Below, piece by piece: positions 1 through 7,730 of a stretch of DNA of 36,587 bases (the stretch's first letter is position 1; each line of letters starts with the position of its first letter). The position numbers were made by a program, and so were the translations under genes. This DNA comes from RGIG5270 sp045538635 (GTDB lineage Bacteria; Verrucomicrobiota; Lentisphaeria; Victivallales; Victivallaceae), in the NCBI GenBank assembly GCA_045538635.1, contig JAZSRU010000158.1, positions 1-36,587 on the forward strand, given 5' to 3'. Below the pieces are notes generated by a model that saw nothing but the letters and a program-made list of their open reading frames with translations, did no database searches and was not told the origin of the DNA.

Positions 1-52
1 TAATATTATTTTCTTATATTTATTAATCATTATTATTATACTTTGAAAAAAA

Positions 53-208
53 TGTTAACAACTTTTGTAATATACTTAAAATCAATATGTTATATTATGA
101 AAATCCTGTTGACAAGTATGTTGATGAAATGTTGTTTCTGTTAACAAGTATGAAGTTGTTAACAAGTATCAACATACAATTTACAGGTTATTAACAGATT
201 TATCAACA
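53..208. promoter_or_regulatory. Cluster of six TTRTYAACA-like sites in AT-rich DNA
   Basis: The first 317 bases hold no gene. Six related 9-mers fit TTRTYAACA. Four are on the minus strand (53-61, 107-115, 139-147, 157-165; core TGTTAACA, or TGTTGACA at 107). Two are on the plus strand (188-196 TTATTAACA, 200-208 TTATCAACA). The plus-strand copies are one or two bases from the DnaA box TTATCCACA. A 10-bp inverted repeat, GTATGTTGAT at 116-125 and ATCAACATAC at 168-177, brackets two of the sites. Bases 1-45 are almost pure A/T. This could be a DnaA-binding or replication-origin-like region, or an array of operators for the downstream genes, since TGTTAACA is itself a perfect palindrome. The repeats are visible; either role is inference. 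Confidence 0.45.
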
Positions 209-256
209 ATGGTTGTTTTTATCATTCTGCCTTGATGCTGTTTTTTAAATAAATTC

Positions 257-284
257 TTGAATTTTCTGTTTTTTCCTGTATATT
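257..284 (+). promoter_or_regulatory. Putative promoter for the 318-1876 gene pair
   Basis: TTGAAT at 257-262 and TATATT at 279-284 are separated by 16 bases. They lie 34 bases upstream of the first start codon, whose ribosome binding site GGGAG sits at 308-312. Confidence 0.45.
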
Positions 285-317
285 AAATACAATATTTATT
301 ATATAAAGGGAGAAAAA

Positions 318-1223
318 ATGAAAAATATTCCTATTACACATTCTTTTGCTATCAAAGGACTTGATGATAAGTTCCGTTATATGATTCTGCGTGAACTTGC
401 TGCCAATGGTGTTGAAAATCTGGTTCTTGGATTTGATATGCTGGAAATGATTTGGAACTCGGATGATCCTTCATCAACTTTGAAAAAAATCCGGAAAGAA
501 GCTGCTGACGCCGGATTGAAATTTGTTGACAGTCATTCACCTTTCGGCCCGAAAATCGATCTTAACTGTCCGGTTGCTGAATTGCGTAAAAATCTGCTTG
601 ATCTGCATAAAAACAGTCTGGCATGCTGTGCAGAATGCGGTGTACAAACAATTACAATTCATTCCGGAAATCCGCGTTTTATCGGATTTTCTCTTGAAGA
701 ATACCGCAACAATGTTTACCGTTCTCTGGATGAATTGCTGCCGGTGGCAGAAAAATATGGTGTTATAATCAATCTCGAAAATATCTGGTTTCCAACTAAT
801 ACTCCTGAAGAATTGATCGGTTATATAAAACATTTCAATTCGCCCAACCTCGGATTGTGTTATGATGCAGGTCATGCGCATTTGATGGCTTCTCCATCTG
901 AAAATCCTGAAAATCCGGTCAATGTCGGTTGGGAGCTGCTCAAAATGAAAGCTGTATGGGATAATGAAGTGCTTGAAAAAATGCTGCCGTATATTGTAAG
1001 CTGTCATCTCCATGATAATGACGGTTCAAGAGATTTTCATCTGGCACCTTTCAACGGTACAATAAATTGGGACAGAATAATGAAACTTCTGGCACAGGCT
1101 CCGAATTTGCGTTGTATTCAAAATGAGGTAATTCTGCCGGGCTGCGATGTAAATTCTTCAATTCATGATATGTGTGCGGCATTTGATAAATTAATGGATA
1201 TTTTCAATGGAGCAGGACAATGA
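318..1223 (+). CDS. Sugar phosphate isomerase/epimerase (xylose isomerase-like TIM barrel)
   Basis: A 301-residue cytoplasmic protein of the AP endonuclease 2 / xylose isomerase-like TIM-barrel superfamily. Enzymes of this fold isomerise or epimerise sugars, inositols or keto-sugars using divalent metal ions. Strand-end motifs are in the expected order: HSPFG near residue 73, TIHSGNP near 113, NLENIW with Glu154 as a likely metal ligand, CYDAGHAH with Asp183 and His186, CHLHDND near 230, and the terminal-strand QNEV. The start is supported by GGGAG six bases before ATG. The next gene overlaps by ATGA, so the two are translationally coupled; the partner is a PHP metal phosphoesterase, which suggests a sugar-phosphate substrate. 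The exact substrate cannot be read from sequence. Confidence 0.85.
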   Translation: MKNIPITHSFAIKGLDDKFRYMILRELAANGVENLVLGFDMLEMIWNSDDPSSTLKKIRKEAADAGLKFVDSHSPFGPKIDLNCPVAELRKNLLDLHKNSLACCAECGVQTITIHSGNPRFIGFSLEEYRNNVYRSLDELLPVAEKYGVIINLENIWFPTNTPEELIGYIKHFNSPNLGLCYDAGHAHLMASPSENPENPVNVGWELLKMKAVWDNEVLEKMLPYIVSCHLHDNDGSRDFHLAPFNGTINWDRIMKLLAQAPNLRCIQNEVILPGCDVNSSIHDMCAAFDKLMDIFNGAGQ

Positions 1224-1876
1224 AAATTGAGTTGCATACACATACAGCAGAGATTTCAAATTGCGGACGGTTGTCTGTTGAGGAATTGATAGATCTTTAT
1301 GTCAAAGCAGAATATGATGCAATTGTTATTGCCAATCATTTCAATACCGAAACTGAATGTATTTTGAAAGAAAAAGGTGTTGAAGATTTTTTCAATACAT
1401 ATTTTGACTGTATCCGTCTGGCAGAAGAGATCGGGCGTGAAAAAGGTCTTTTGGTACTGGGCGCGCATGAGTTGCGTTTTGATGAAAATCATAATGATTA
1501 TCTTGTTTACGGCATGACTGAAGAAATGTGCCGTGATTATAAAAAACTTTTCCGTATGACTCCGGCGGAATTTTCTGAATTTGCTACGGAAAACGGAATA
1601 CTTTTTTATCAGGCGCATCCTTTCCGCAATGGTATGCAGGTGGTCAAACCTGAATATCTTTTCGGAATTGAGATAAAAAATACCCATCCCAGACACGACA
1701 GCCGCAATGATATCGCATCGGCATGGGCAGATAAATACGGTCTGCACAAAATATGCGGTTCAGACTGTCATCAGATCCAGGATGTCGGCACTTCAGCAAT
1801 TCTGACAGATTATCCGGTCAAAAATGTTGATGATCTGGTGCATATTTTGCGCAATGATTTGTATGAAATAATATAA
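1220..1876 (+). CDS. PHP-domain metal-dependent phosphoesterase
   Basis: A 218-residue single-domain PHP protein. The four metal-binding motifs are visible: HTH at residues 6-8, GAHE in the middle, QAHP near residue 134, and GSDCH near the C-terminus. PHP proteins are multinuclear metal hydrolases of phosphate esters, including histidinol phosphate and short oligonucleotides. No polymerase or YciV-type extra domain is present. The ATG overlaps the stop of the preceding TIM-barrel gene (ATGA), indicating one operon. A role removing phosphate from a product of the upstream enzyme is inference. The gene ends two bases before a convergent gene. Confidence 0.85.
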   Translation: MKIELHTHTAEISNCGRLSVEELIDLYVKAEYDAIVIANHFNTETECILKEKGVEDFFNTYFDCIRLAEEIGREKGLLVLGAHELRFDENHNDYLVYGMTEEMCRDYKKLFRMTPAEFSEFATENGILFYQAHPFRNGMQVVKPEYLFGIEIKNTHPRHDSRNDIASAWADKYGLHKICGSDCHQIQDVGTSAILTDYPVKNVDDLVHILRNDLYEII

Positions 1877-1895
1877 TTTCAGATAATAACTGAAA
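1877..1895. terminator. Weak hairpin between convergent genes
   Basis: TTTCAG at 1877-1882 pairs with CTGAAA at 1890-1895 across a 7-base loop, followed by an A/T-rich stretch. It overlaps the end of the minus-strand gene. The stem is short, so it is at best a weak shared terminator. Confidence 0.25.
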
Positions 1896-2265
1896 ATTTT
1901 ATTTCTGAAAAATAAAGAATATTTCCGGCTGCTTTTATAACATCGGACCGTACAGAATTTATATCGTAATGATGTATATTGCAGTAATATCCGCCGCCGG
2001 AAAATGTTTCCGGTTGTGCATTGCAGAAAATTTTTACTGCTGCATCGGCTTTATCTGCGGATTTTTCCGGAGTATCAGCGAAACAACAGAGGCGGAATTT
2101 ATGATTTTTCTGCAATCCTTTGCATTCTGAAACTGCGCCGTCATAATAAAGTCTGATGCAATTGTTATCCGGAATATCGTTTGACGGTATTTCAAGCGGG
2201 ATCGAACAGTTGAAAAGCTGTCCGAATTTTTCTGCAAGTTTTGTTTTTATGAGAGTGCTTTCCAT
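1879..2265 (-). CDS. Small hypothetical protein, possibly a phage minor-capsid-like orphan
   Basis: A 128-residue protein without signal peptide or membrane segment. I start it at the ATG whose complement lies at 2263-2265 (MESTLIKTK), because AGGAG is ideally spaced upstream; an earlier in-frame ATG has no such site. The layout (an N-terminal helix, an IRLYYDG strand, a FRLCCFADTPEKSADKAD segment with a helix of charged repeats, then a beta-rich end) recalls small phage head-tail or minor capsid proteins, but that is a weak structural impression. No other phage genes are nearby. It stands alone, convergent with the PHP gene and divergent from purD. Function unknown. Confidence 0.55.
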   Translation of the reverse strand: MESTLIKTKLAEKFGQLFNCSIPLEIPSNDIPDNNCIRLYYDGAVSECKGLQKNHKFRLCCFADTPEKSADKADAAVKIFCNAQPETFSGGGYYCNIHHYDINSVRSDVIKAAGNILYFSEIKFSVII

Positions 2266-2416
2266 AAAAAAACTCCTTTTTTTGGTGGTTGATAATGAAG
2301 TTGAATACTGCAACTTTCCATATTTTAAAAAAAATGTCAACCTGCAACTGGAAAAAGATGATTTGCAGAGTTATATTACTGTAAAAACTTGAAATTATAA
2401 CCATGAGGAGATATTT

Positions 2417-3700
2417 ATGAAAATTTTAGTTATCGGTTCAGGCGGTCGTGAACATGCACTTTGCTGGAAATTGCACGAAAGTGCTTCATGTACAGAACTT
2501 TTCTGCGCTCCCGGCAATGCCGGTATCGGTTCAGTTGCCAAAATTGTAAACATCGGAGTTGATAAACTTGATGAATTGGCTGATTTTGCTGCTGACAACA
2601 AAATTGATTTGACTGTTGTCGGTCCTGAAGCTCCGCTCTGCGACGGTATTACAGATGTTTTTGAAAAACGCGGTCTTAAAATTTTCGGACCTGATAAATA
2701 TGCCGCCCAGCTCGAAGGCAGCAAAAGTTTTGCTAAAGATTTTATGCTCAAATACGGTATTCCGACTGCCAAAGCAGCTGATTTTACTGATTTTGAAAGT
2801 GCAAAAAAATATATCGAAAATGAATTTGCCAATGGTGAAAAAGCTATTGTTATCAAAGCTGACGGCCTTGCTGCCGGTAAAGGTGTTCTCGTGGCAGAAA
2901 GCTGTGAAGATGCTGTCAATTTCACCAAGGAATGTTTCGATGGTGCATTCGGTGCATCCGGTGCTAAAGTTCTGATTGAAGAATGTCTTTTCGGTGAAGA
3001 AGCATCTATTTTCGGTCTTACTGACGGCAAAACTATCGTTGCTTTGGCTTCATCACAGGATCACAAGCGTATTTTTGATGATGATAAAGGTTTGAATACC
3101 GGCGGTATGGGTGCATATTCTCCCGCTCCTGTCGTTGATGAAAAAGCGTGGGATTTTATTCATAAAAATATTCTTGACCGTTTTCTTGCCGGTATCAAGG
3201 CAGAGAATTTCAATTTCAAAGGTGTGATTTTTGTCGGCATCATGGTTACTGAAAAAGGACCGAAAGTCCTTGAATTCAATGTTCGTTTCGGCGATCCTGA
3301 GGCACAGGTGGTCATGCGCAGACTTGATTCTGATCTTGCTGATATTCTTGATAAATGTGTTGACGGCAAACTTGCTGAAGCTGATATTCAATGGAAAAAA
3401 GAAGCGGCTCTTTCAGTTGTCATCGCTGCCGGCGGTTATCCCGGTTCATATCGCAAGGGTGATGTGATTTCCGGATTGCAGGCTGCCGCTGATGCCGGAG
3501 CAGTTGTTTTCCATGCCGGTACCAAATTTGATGCCGACGGCAATATTGTCAGCAATGGCGGCCGTGTTCTCGGAGTTTCAGCTCTGGGAGAAACAATTCC
3601 TGAGGCTATTGCCAATGCTTATAAGGGTGTTGAAAAGATATCTTTTGCCGATGCATTTTATCGTAAAGACATCGGCAAAAAGGCTTTGAAACATCTTTGA
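2417..3700 (+). CDS. purD: Phosphoribosylamine--glycine ligase (GAR synthetase)
   Basis: This 427-residue enzyme joins phosphoribosylamine and glycine with ATP in the second step of de novo purine synthesis. It has the family length and full ATP-grasp architecture: N-terminal VIGSGGREHAL, the ATP-binding KADGLAAGKGV in the central region, LNTGGMGAYSPAP, and FNVRFGDPEAQ at the metal site, then the C-terminal domain ending after IGKKALKHL. GAGGAG lies eight bases before ATG. It leads an operon of five genes with tight or overlapping junctions (lipoprotein, SDR, secreted protein, NamZ-like). None of these is another purine gene, so the grouping is probably shared expression and not one pathway. 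Confidence 0.97.
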   Translation: MKILVIGSGGREHALCWKLHESASCTELFCAPGNAGIGSVAKIVNIGVDKLDELADFAADNKIDLTVVGPEAPLCDGITDVFEKRGLKIFGPDKYAAQLEGSKSFAKDFMLKYGIPTAKAADFTDFESAKKYIENEFANGEKAIVIKADGLAAGKGVLVAESCEDAVNFTKECFDGAFGASGAKVLIEECLFGEEASIFGLTDGKTIVALASSQDHKRIFDDDKGLNTGGMGAYSPAPVVDEKAWDFIHKNILDRFLAGIKAENFNFKGVIFVGIMVTEKGPKVLEFNVRFGDPEAQVVMRRLDSDLADILDKCVDGKLAEADIQWKKEAALSVVIAAGGYPGSYRKGDVISGLQAAADAGAVVFHAGTKFDADGNIVSNGGRVLGVSALGETIPEAIANAYKGVEKISFADAFYRKDIGKKALKHL

Positions 3701-3707
3701 GGATAAT

Positions 3708-4088
3708 ATGAAAAAGGTATTTTTTGTTCTGTTTGTCTGTATGATTGCATTTTGCGGTTGTGCCAAACCGAAACGCCTTACTCCGGAGGAGGAGTATCGC
3801 AAGCGGCAGGAGCGCAGGATGCGTGAATATCAGCACAAGCGTGATGGTATTACTTCACTTTCCGGCTTGAATGATACCGAACTTGATATATTGGAGAAAA
3901 TCAAACACGATGGAGACATCAATCCGGAACCGGGTTCATTTGTTTATTCTGCAAGAGGTAAAAATCCTCACAGCAGCACCAGAGTTTTGAATGAACTCAA
4001 TGAAGACGGTAAAAAAAGAACAAAAGAATATCAGAAATCTGTAAATAAAAAAACAAGATCAGGAAAAGATTGGGTCTATGGATTCTGA
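3708..4088 (+). CDS. Small lipoprotein of unknown function
   Basis: A 126-residue protein with a lipoprotein signal: KK at residues 2-3, a hydrophobic core, and a lipobox-like FCGC ending at Cys18. The Phe at -3 is slightly off consensus. The mature part is strongly charged, rich in Arg, Lys and Glu, with a likely helical stretch at about residues 23-45, and shows no recognisable domain. It starts seven bases after purD, with GAGG overlapping the purD stop region, and its end overlaps the SDR gene by 11 bases. It is therefore co-transcribed with both. It probably sits on the inner face of the outer membrane or on the inner membrane. Function unknown. Confidence 0.75.
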   Translation: MKKVFFVLFVCMIAFCGCAKPKRLTPEEEYRKRQERRMREYQHKRDGITSLSGLNDTELDILEKIKHDGDINPEPGSFVYSARGKNPHSSTRVLNELNEDGKKRTKEYQKSVNKKTRSGKDWVYGF

Positions 4089-4830
4089 AAAACAGACAGT
4101 TGTGATAACCGGCGGTTCAAGCGGTCTCGGACTTGCTATGGCTGAACGTTTTAAAAAAGCGGGATACTTTGTTATTATTGTCAGCCGCAGTGAGCGTAAA
4201 GATCTGCCATGTGATTGTTTTTACAGTTGTGATTTGACAGATTCTGTTCAGCGCACCAGTCTTATCAAAAAGATTCTGGCTGAACATCCTGATATAAATG
4301 TGTGGATAAACAATGCTGGTATCGGAGTTTATGCTCTGGCAGAAGAATTGACAGATGCTGATTTGCGGAGAATAATGGAACTCAACTATTTTGCGCCGGT
4401 TGAATTGAGTATGGAAATTCTGCCCGTACTTGAAAAAAACAACGGTTCTCTGGTGCAGATATGCAGTATTGCTTCACTTATGCCGCTTTGCTGTATGAGT
4501 ACCTATTCATCCAGCAAGAGTGCATTGTGGATGTTTAATGAAAGTCTGCGGATGGAAACAGATGTGCATTGTCTGACAGTTATGCCGGGGCGTATTGACA
4601 CCGGATTTTCCAGTCGTGCGGTCAAAATCCGTGAAGTGCCGGACACGCCCGGCAACCGTTCAACTTCACCCGGCAAACTGGCAGAGAGAGTTTTCAATGC
4701 GGTCAGAAAACGCAAAAAAAGCGTGATATATCCGTTCTGGTACCGTTATGTGGTATTTTTTGCCCGCAGTTTTCCGGCATTGACGCGTTTTACCAGTCGC
4801 AGAATATGGAATCTCGGAGAGAAAAATTGA
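4078..4830 (+). CDS. Classical short-chain dehydrogenase/reductase (SDR)
   Basis: A 250-residue NAD(P)-dependent oxidoreductase with a Rossmann fold. Diagnostic elements are complete: TGGSSGLG at residues 11-18 binds the dinucleotide, NNAG follows the fourth strand, and the catalytic set is Ser130, Tyr143 and Lys147 in a YSSSK motif. Length and the C-terminal basic/hydrophobic tail fit the DltE/YqjQ-like branch of SDRs that act near the membrane, but substrate is not predictable. The ATG lies inside the end of the preceding lipoprotein gene, with AGGAAAAG upstream. It is the third gene of the purD operon. Confidence 0.9.
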   Translation: MDSEKQTVVITGGSSGLGLAMAERFKKAGYFVIIVSRSERKDLPCDCFYSCDLTDSVQRTSLIKKILAEHPDINVWINNAGIGVYALAEELTDADLRRIMELNYFAPVELSMEILPVLEKNNGSLVQICSIASLMPLCCMSTYSSSKSALWMFNESLRMETDVHCLTVMPGRIDTGFSSRAVKIREVPDTPGNRSTSPGKLAERVFNAVRKRKKSVIYPFWYRYVVFFARSFPALTRFTSRRIWNLGEKN

Positions 4831-5510
4831 GGATTTTTTCAATAATATTATTTCTGGTACTGACTCCGGCACTTTTCGGAGAGGTATATTTATTGAGAAA
4901 TTTCCGCAGAGGCAAAAATGATCGCGGCAAAGTGGAATTAAGTGACGGATTTTTTCATTCAATGCTTGATTTCAAGCCGATGTTTGAGGAGGATATCAGG
5001 ATCAACGGGGCAGATGGCAGATTGTCTGTCGGTCTGCTGGATAATACTTATGCAGATATTTTCCGGGCCATACAATATACTGAAGCCAAAGGTATATCAT
5101 ACAATGATATCAATATGGTCATAAAAACCGGTTCTGTCCGTTACCTTATATACAATACCGGAGATTTCAGCAAAGCTGTATGTTTCGCATTTAATGTGCC
5201 GCAGGTGAAAAATCCGCCGCCGCTGCCTGCCAATTTTCCCGATCCCGGCAACAATGCCGTGCATGACAAAATAGTTGAATTTCCCGACCGCAAAACAGTT
5301 TATGTCACTTTTGCTGCTGTATTGGATGCAGAAGATGCTTTTTATAATTGCAAAAGCTGGCTGCAGGCGCAGGATTTTAATCATATAGACAATGGGGATA
5401 ATTCAAATGCAGGATTTTTTTTGAGCAAAGACAGTTCAAAAATCGTGCTTGTCAGTTTCAGTGAAAAATATAATAACGGATTTGTTTATTTCAAAGAGAG
5501 GAAAAAATGA
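4827..5510 (+). CDS. Secreted hypothetical protein (TTG start)
   Basis: A 227-residue exported protein of unknown function. I chose the TTG at 4827, which overlaps the SDR stop (TTGA), because GGAGAG lies seven bases upstream and the protein then begins directly with a signal peptide (M-RIFSIILFLVLTPALFG). An ATG at 4806 lies deeper in the SDR gene, lacks a clear binding site and would add seven charged residues. The mature part has two repeated alpha/beta-like stretches. No metal or catalytic motif is recognisable. It is translationally coupled to genes on both sides: its stop overlaps the next ATG by ATGA. Location next to a NamZ-like wall enzyme suggests a periplasmic role (inference). Confidence 0.75.
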   Translation: MRIFSIILFLVLTPALFGEVYLLRNFRRGKNDRGKVELSDGFFHSMLDFKPMFEEDIRINGADGRLSVGLLDNTYADIFRAIQYTEAKGISYNDINMVIKTGSVRYLIYNTGDFSKAVCFAFNVPQVKNPPPLPANFPDPGNNAVHDKIVEFPDRKTVYVTFAAVLDAEDAFYNCKSWLQAQDFNHIDNGDNSNAGFFLSKDSSKIVLVSFSEKYNNGFVYFKERKK

Positions 5511-6742
5511 AACGGATTTTTGCTGTATTGTTTTTGTTAATGTTGATAATTTCAAGCGTTTCTGCGGCAGAAAGTTTCGTTCCCTCAGTTGATGTTTTCC
5601 TGAAATATCATACAAAACTTGTCAAAGGCAAACGGGTCGGACTTATTACCAATCAGAGTGCTGTTTCCAAGTCCGGAGAAGCGGTTATAGATGTACTTGT
5701 CCGTCATCCGGATGTAAATATTGTGGCGCTTTTTGCACCGGAACATGGAGTCCGCGGCAACTATGAGGCGGGCAAGGCGGTAAATAATTCCAAAGACCCT
5801 GTTACCGGATTGCCGATTTATTCCACTTATCACGATCGCACCAAAGAACCTGCCCCTGAACATCTCAAAAAAGTTGATATTCTGATATTTGCCATTCAGG
5901 ATCTCGGCTGTAAGACTTACACATATATCTGGACCATGGCGGAATGTATGAAAGCTACCGGCAGATTGAATATTCCCATGATCATCCTCGATATGCCGTC
6001 AATTCATGGTTTGAATATGCCTGACGGTCCGATCCGTAAAGAAAAATACAAAAGTTTTATCGGTCTTTATCCTACGCCTTATACCTATGATGCGACAGAG
6101 GGTGAACTTGCCCGTTATCTCAAGCATGAGGAGAATATCAAATGTAAACTTTATATTGTCCCCATGCTCAATTACCGGCGCGGAATGGATTACCGCAAAA
6201 CCGGATTGAAGTTCCGTCAGCTTTCGCCGAATATTCCGGATATAAATTCAGCTTTCGGCTATTGGATCACGGGACCGCTGGGAGAATTGGGACTTTTCAA
6301 TATCGGATTGAAAATGGGACTGTCATTTCAAATAATCGGCGCGCCGTGGCTGAATGGCAGACAAATGGCATCTTACCTGAACCGCGCTTCAATTCCGGGG
6401 GTGAAATTTGAATCATTTAAAATGAAAGCGACATTCGGCAGGTACAAAAATGAAAATATTTCCGGAGTAAAACTTATTTTTACTGATCCTGCTAAAATCC
6501 GTCCGGTGGAAACAATAGTGCGTATCCTCTGTTATATGCGGGATTATGAAAAAGGTTTCAAATGGAATACCAGCTCACCCGATTTCAATAATGTTTTTGA
6601 TAAAGCTATCGGCTCTGACAGTATCAGACTCGGAGTTGCAAAAGGTCTTGCTCCGTATAAAATTATTTCCGCTTACCGTGCGGAATCACAGGCATTTGCC
6701 AACAGACTTGCAAAATACAGAATATACGGCAAGCGGAAATAA
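5507..6742 (+). CDS. namZ: DUF1343/YbbC family exo-beta-N-acetylmuramidase (GH171-like)
   Basis: A 411-residue exported protein of the DUF1343 family, whose characterised member B. subtilis NamZ (YbbC) removes terminal MurNAc from peptidoglycan fragments. It has a Sec signal peptide (about residues 1-21, cleavage after VSA) and the family signatures: VGLITNQSAV, LFAPEHGVRG with Glu79 in the EHG motif, GLPIYSTYHD, FAIQDLGCKTYTY, and LDMPSIHGLN. Length matches the family. It likely acts in the periplasm in wall recycling or on foreign peptidoglycan. It is the last gene of the purD operon and overlaps its upstream neighbour by ATGA. The enzyme activity is inferred by family membership. Confidence 0.9.
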   Translation: MKRIFAVLFLLMLIISSVSAAESFVPSVDVFLKYHTKLVKGKRVGLITNQSAVSKSGEAVIDVLVRHPDVNIVALFAPEHGVRGNYEAGKAVNNSKDPVTGLPIYSTYHDRTKEPAPEHLKKVDILIFAIQDLGCKTYTYIWTMAECMKATGRLNIPMIILDMPSIHGLNMPDGPIRKEKYKSFIGLYPTPYTYDATEGELARYLKHEENIKCKLYIVPMLNYRRGMDYRKTGLKFRQLSPNIPDINSAFGYWITGPLGELGLFNIGLKMGLSFQIIGAPWLNGRQMASYLNRASIPGVKFESFKMKATFGRYKNENISGVKLIFTDPAKIRPVETIVRILCYMRDYEKGFKWNTSSPDFNNVFDKAIGSDSIRLGVAKGLAPYKIISAYRAESQAFANRLAKYRIYGKRK

Positions 6743-6772
6743 CCGTAATAGTAATTCAGTGAGTTTAATGTG

Positions 6773-6803
6773 CAGCAAGGGGGTTTACACTACCCCGCCG
6801 CTG
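6773..6803. terminator. Possible hairpin between convergent operons
   Basis: In the 115-base convergent gap, CAGC at 6773-6776 and GGGG pair with CCCC at 6793-6796 and GCTG at 6800-6803, with small internal mismatches. There is no clear T-run on either side, so a terminator role is only a suggestion. Confidence 0.3.
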
Positions 6804-6857
6804 ATATTCACGCATCATCGTAACAAAACGGGGATGGATATCCCATTGAAAAATAAA

Positions 6858-7730
6858 TCAGGGGATGATTACAGGTTTTGAAGTGTTGGCGGCAATTTTT
6901 TTGATATAATGATCAATTTTTTCCTGCGGTGGAAAATCTTGCGGTAAATTTTCGTATGATCTGCCGAGCTGTTGATATTTGCTGCGTGCCATCGGGTGAT
7001 ACGGGATAATGTGTACCGCTTCGATACCGGAAAGTTTTTCAGCAGTTTCAGCAATATTCAAAAGGTGATCATCAGCATCATTTATGCCGGGGATCAAAGG
7101 ACAGCGGAGCTGGATTCTGGCGCCTTTGTCATTCAGGCGCTGTAAATTTTCCCTGATAATTGAATTATCTGCGCCGGTCAGTTTTTCATGCAGAGCAGGA
7201 TCGGAAACTTTGAAATCATAGAGAAATATTTCAGTCAGCGGCAGCCATTTTTCAAGATATTCAAATTTGCCGTAACCGCATGTTTCGACACAGCAGCGGA
7301 TGTTGTTATTGGCGGCTTCATGCAGCAGTTCTGTGGTGAAATCCGCTTGAAAAAGCGGTTCGCCGCCGGAAATCGTCAAACCTCCGTCACTTTCGTCAAA
7401 AAACATCCGTTCTTTGACGGCTTCTGCTATGATTTCTCCGGCATTTGCCCGGAATCCGGCAGTTTTGATAGCATTTGACGGACATTTTTCCGTCAGATTT
7501 ATCTCTTTTTCCGTCAAATTTTCAGCTGGTAATTTTTCAAAAAGATTGCCGCAGATACCGCAATGCAGACAGTGTTCCTGCTGATAGGTCATTTCAGTAT
7601 TGCCGGATTGAGATTCCGGAGTATGACACCATAAACAGCGCAGCGGACAGCCTTTGAGAAAGATCACCTGCCGGATGCCGGGACCGTCATGTACGGCAAA
7701 GTGTTCGATATCGAGAATGAGTCCTTTCAT
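6858..7730 (-). CDS. Glycyl-radical enzyme activating protein (radical SAM)
   Basis: A 290-residue radical SAM activase. It reductively cleaves S-adenosylmethionine and abstracts hydrogen from the glycine of its partner enzyme. The radical SAM cluster is Cys28-x3-Cys32-x2-Cys35 (GCPLRCLWC), following DGPGIRQVIFLKGC, with SGGEPLFQ further on. A ferredoxin-like insert carries only one evident cluster set (Cys54, Cys57, Cys60, Cys83-Pro), where many activases of this type carry two. The start is the ATG that overlaps the stop of the upstream enzyme gene (ATGA); a 25-residue extension inside that gene is not credible. It is co-transcribed with, and surely specific for, the adjacent glycyl radical enzyme. 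Confidence 0.93.
   Translation of the reverse strand: MKGLILDIEHFAVHDGPGIRQVIFLKGCPLRCLWCHTPESQSGNTEMTYQQEHCLHCGICGNLFEKLPAENLTEKEINLTEKCPSNAIKTAGFRANAGEIIAEAVKERMFFDESDGGLTISGGEPLFQADFTTELLHEAANNNIRCCVETCGYGKFEYLEKWLPLTEIFLYDFKVSDPALHEKLTGADNSIIRENLQRLNDKGARIQLRCPLIPGINDADDHLLNIAETAEKLSGIEAVHIIPYHPMARSKYQQLGRSYENLPQDFPPQEKIDHYIKKIAANTSKPVIIP

Noticed and set aside
537..1013. A 158-residue minus-strand frame within the TIM-barrel gene
   Set aside because: A shadow frame; the plus strand carries the family motifs.
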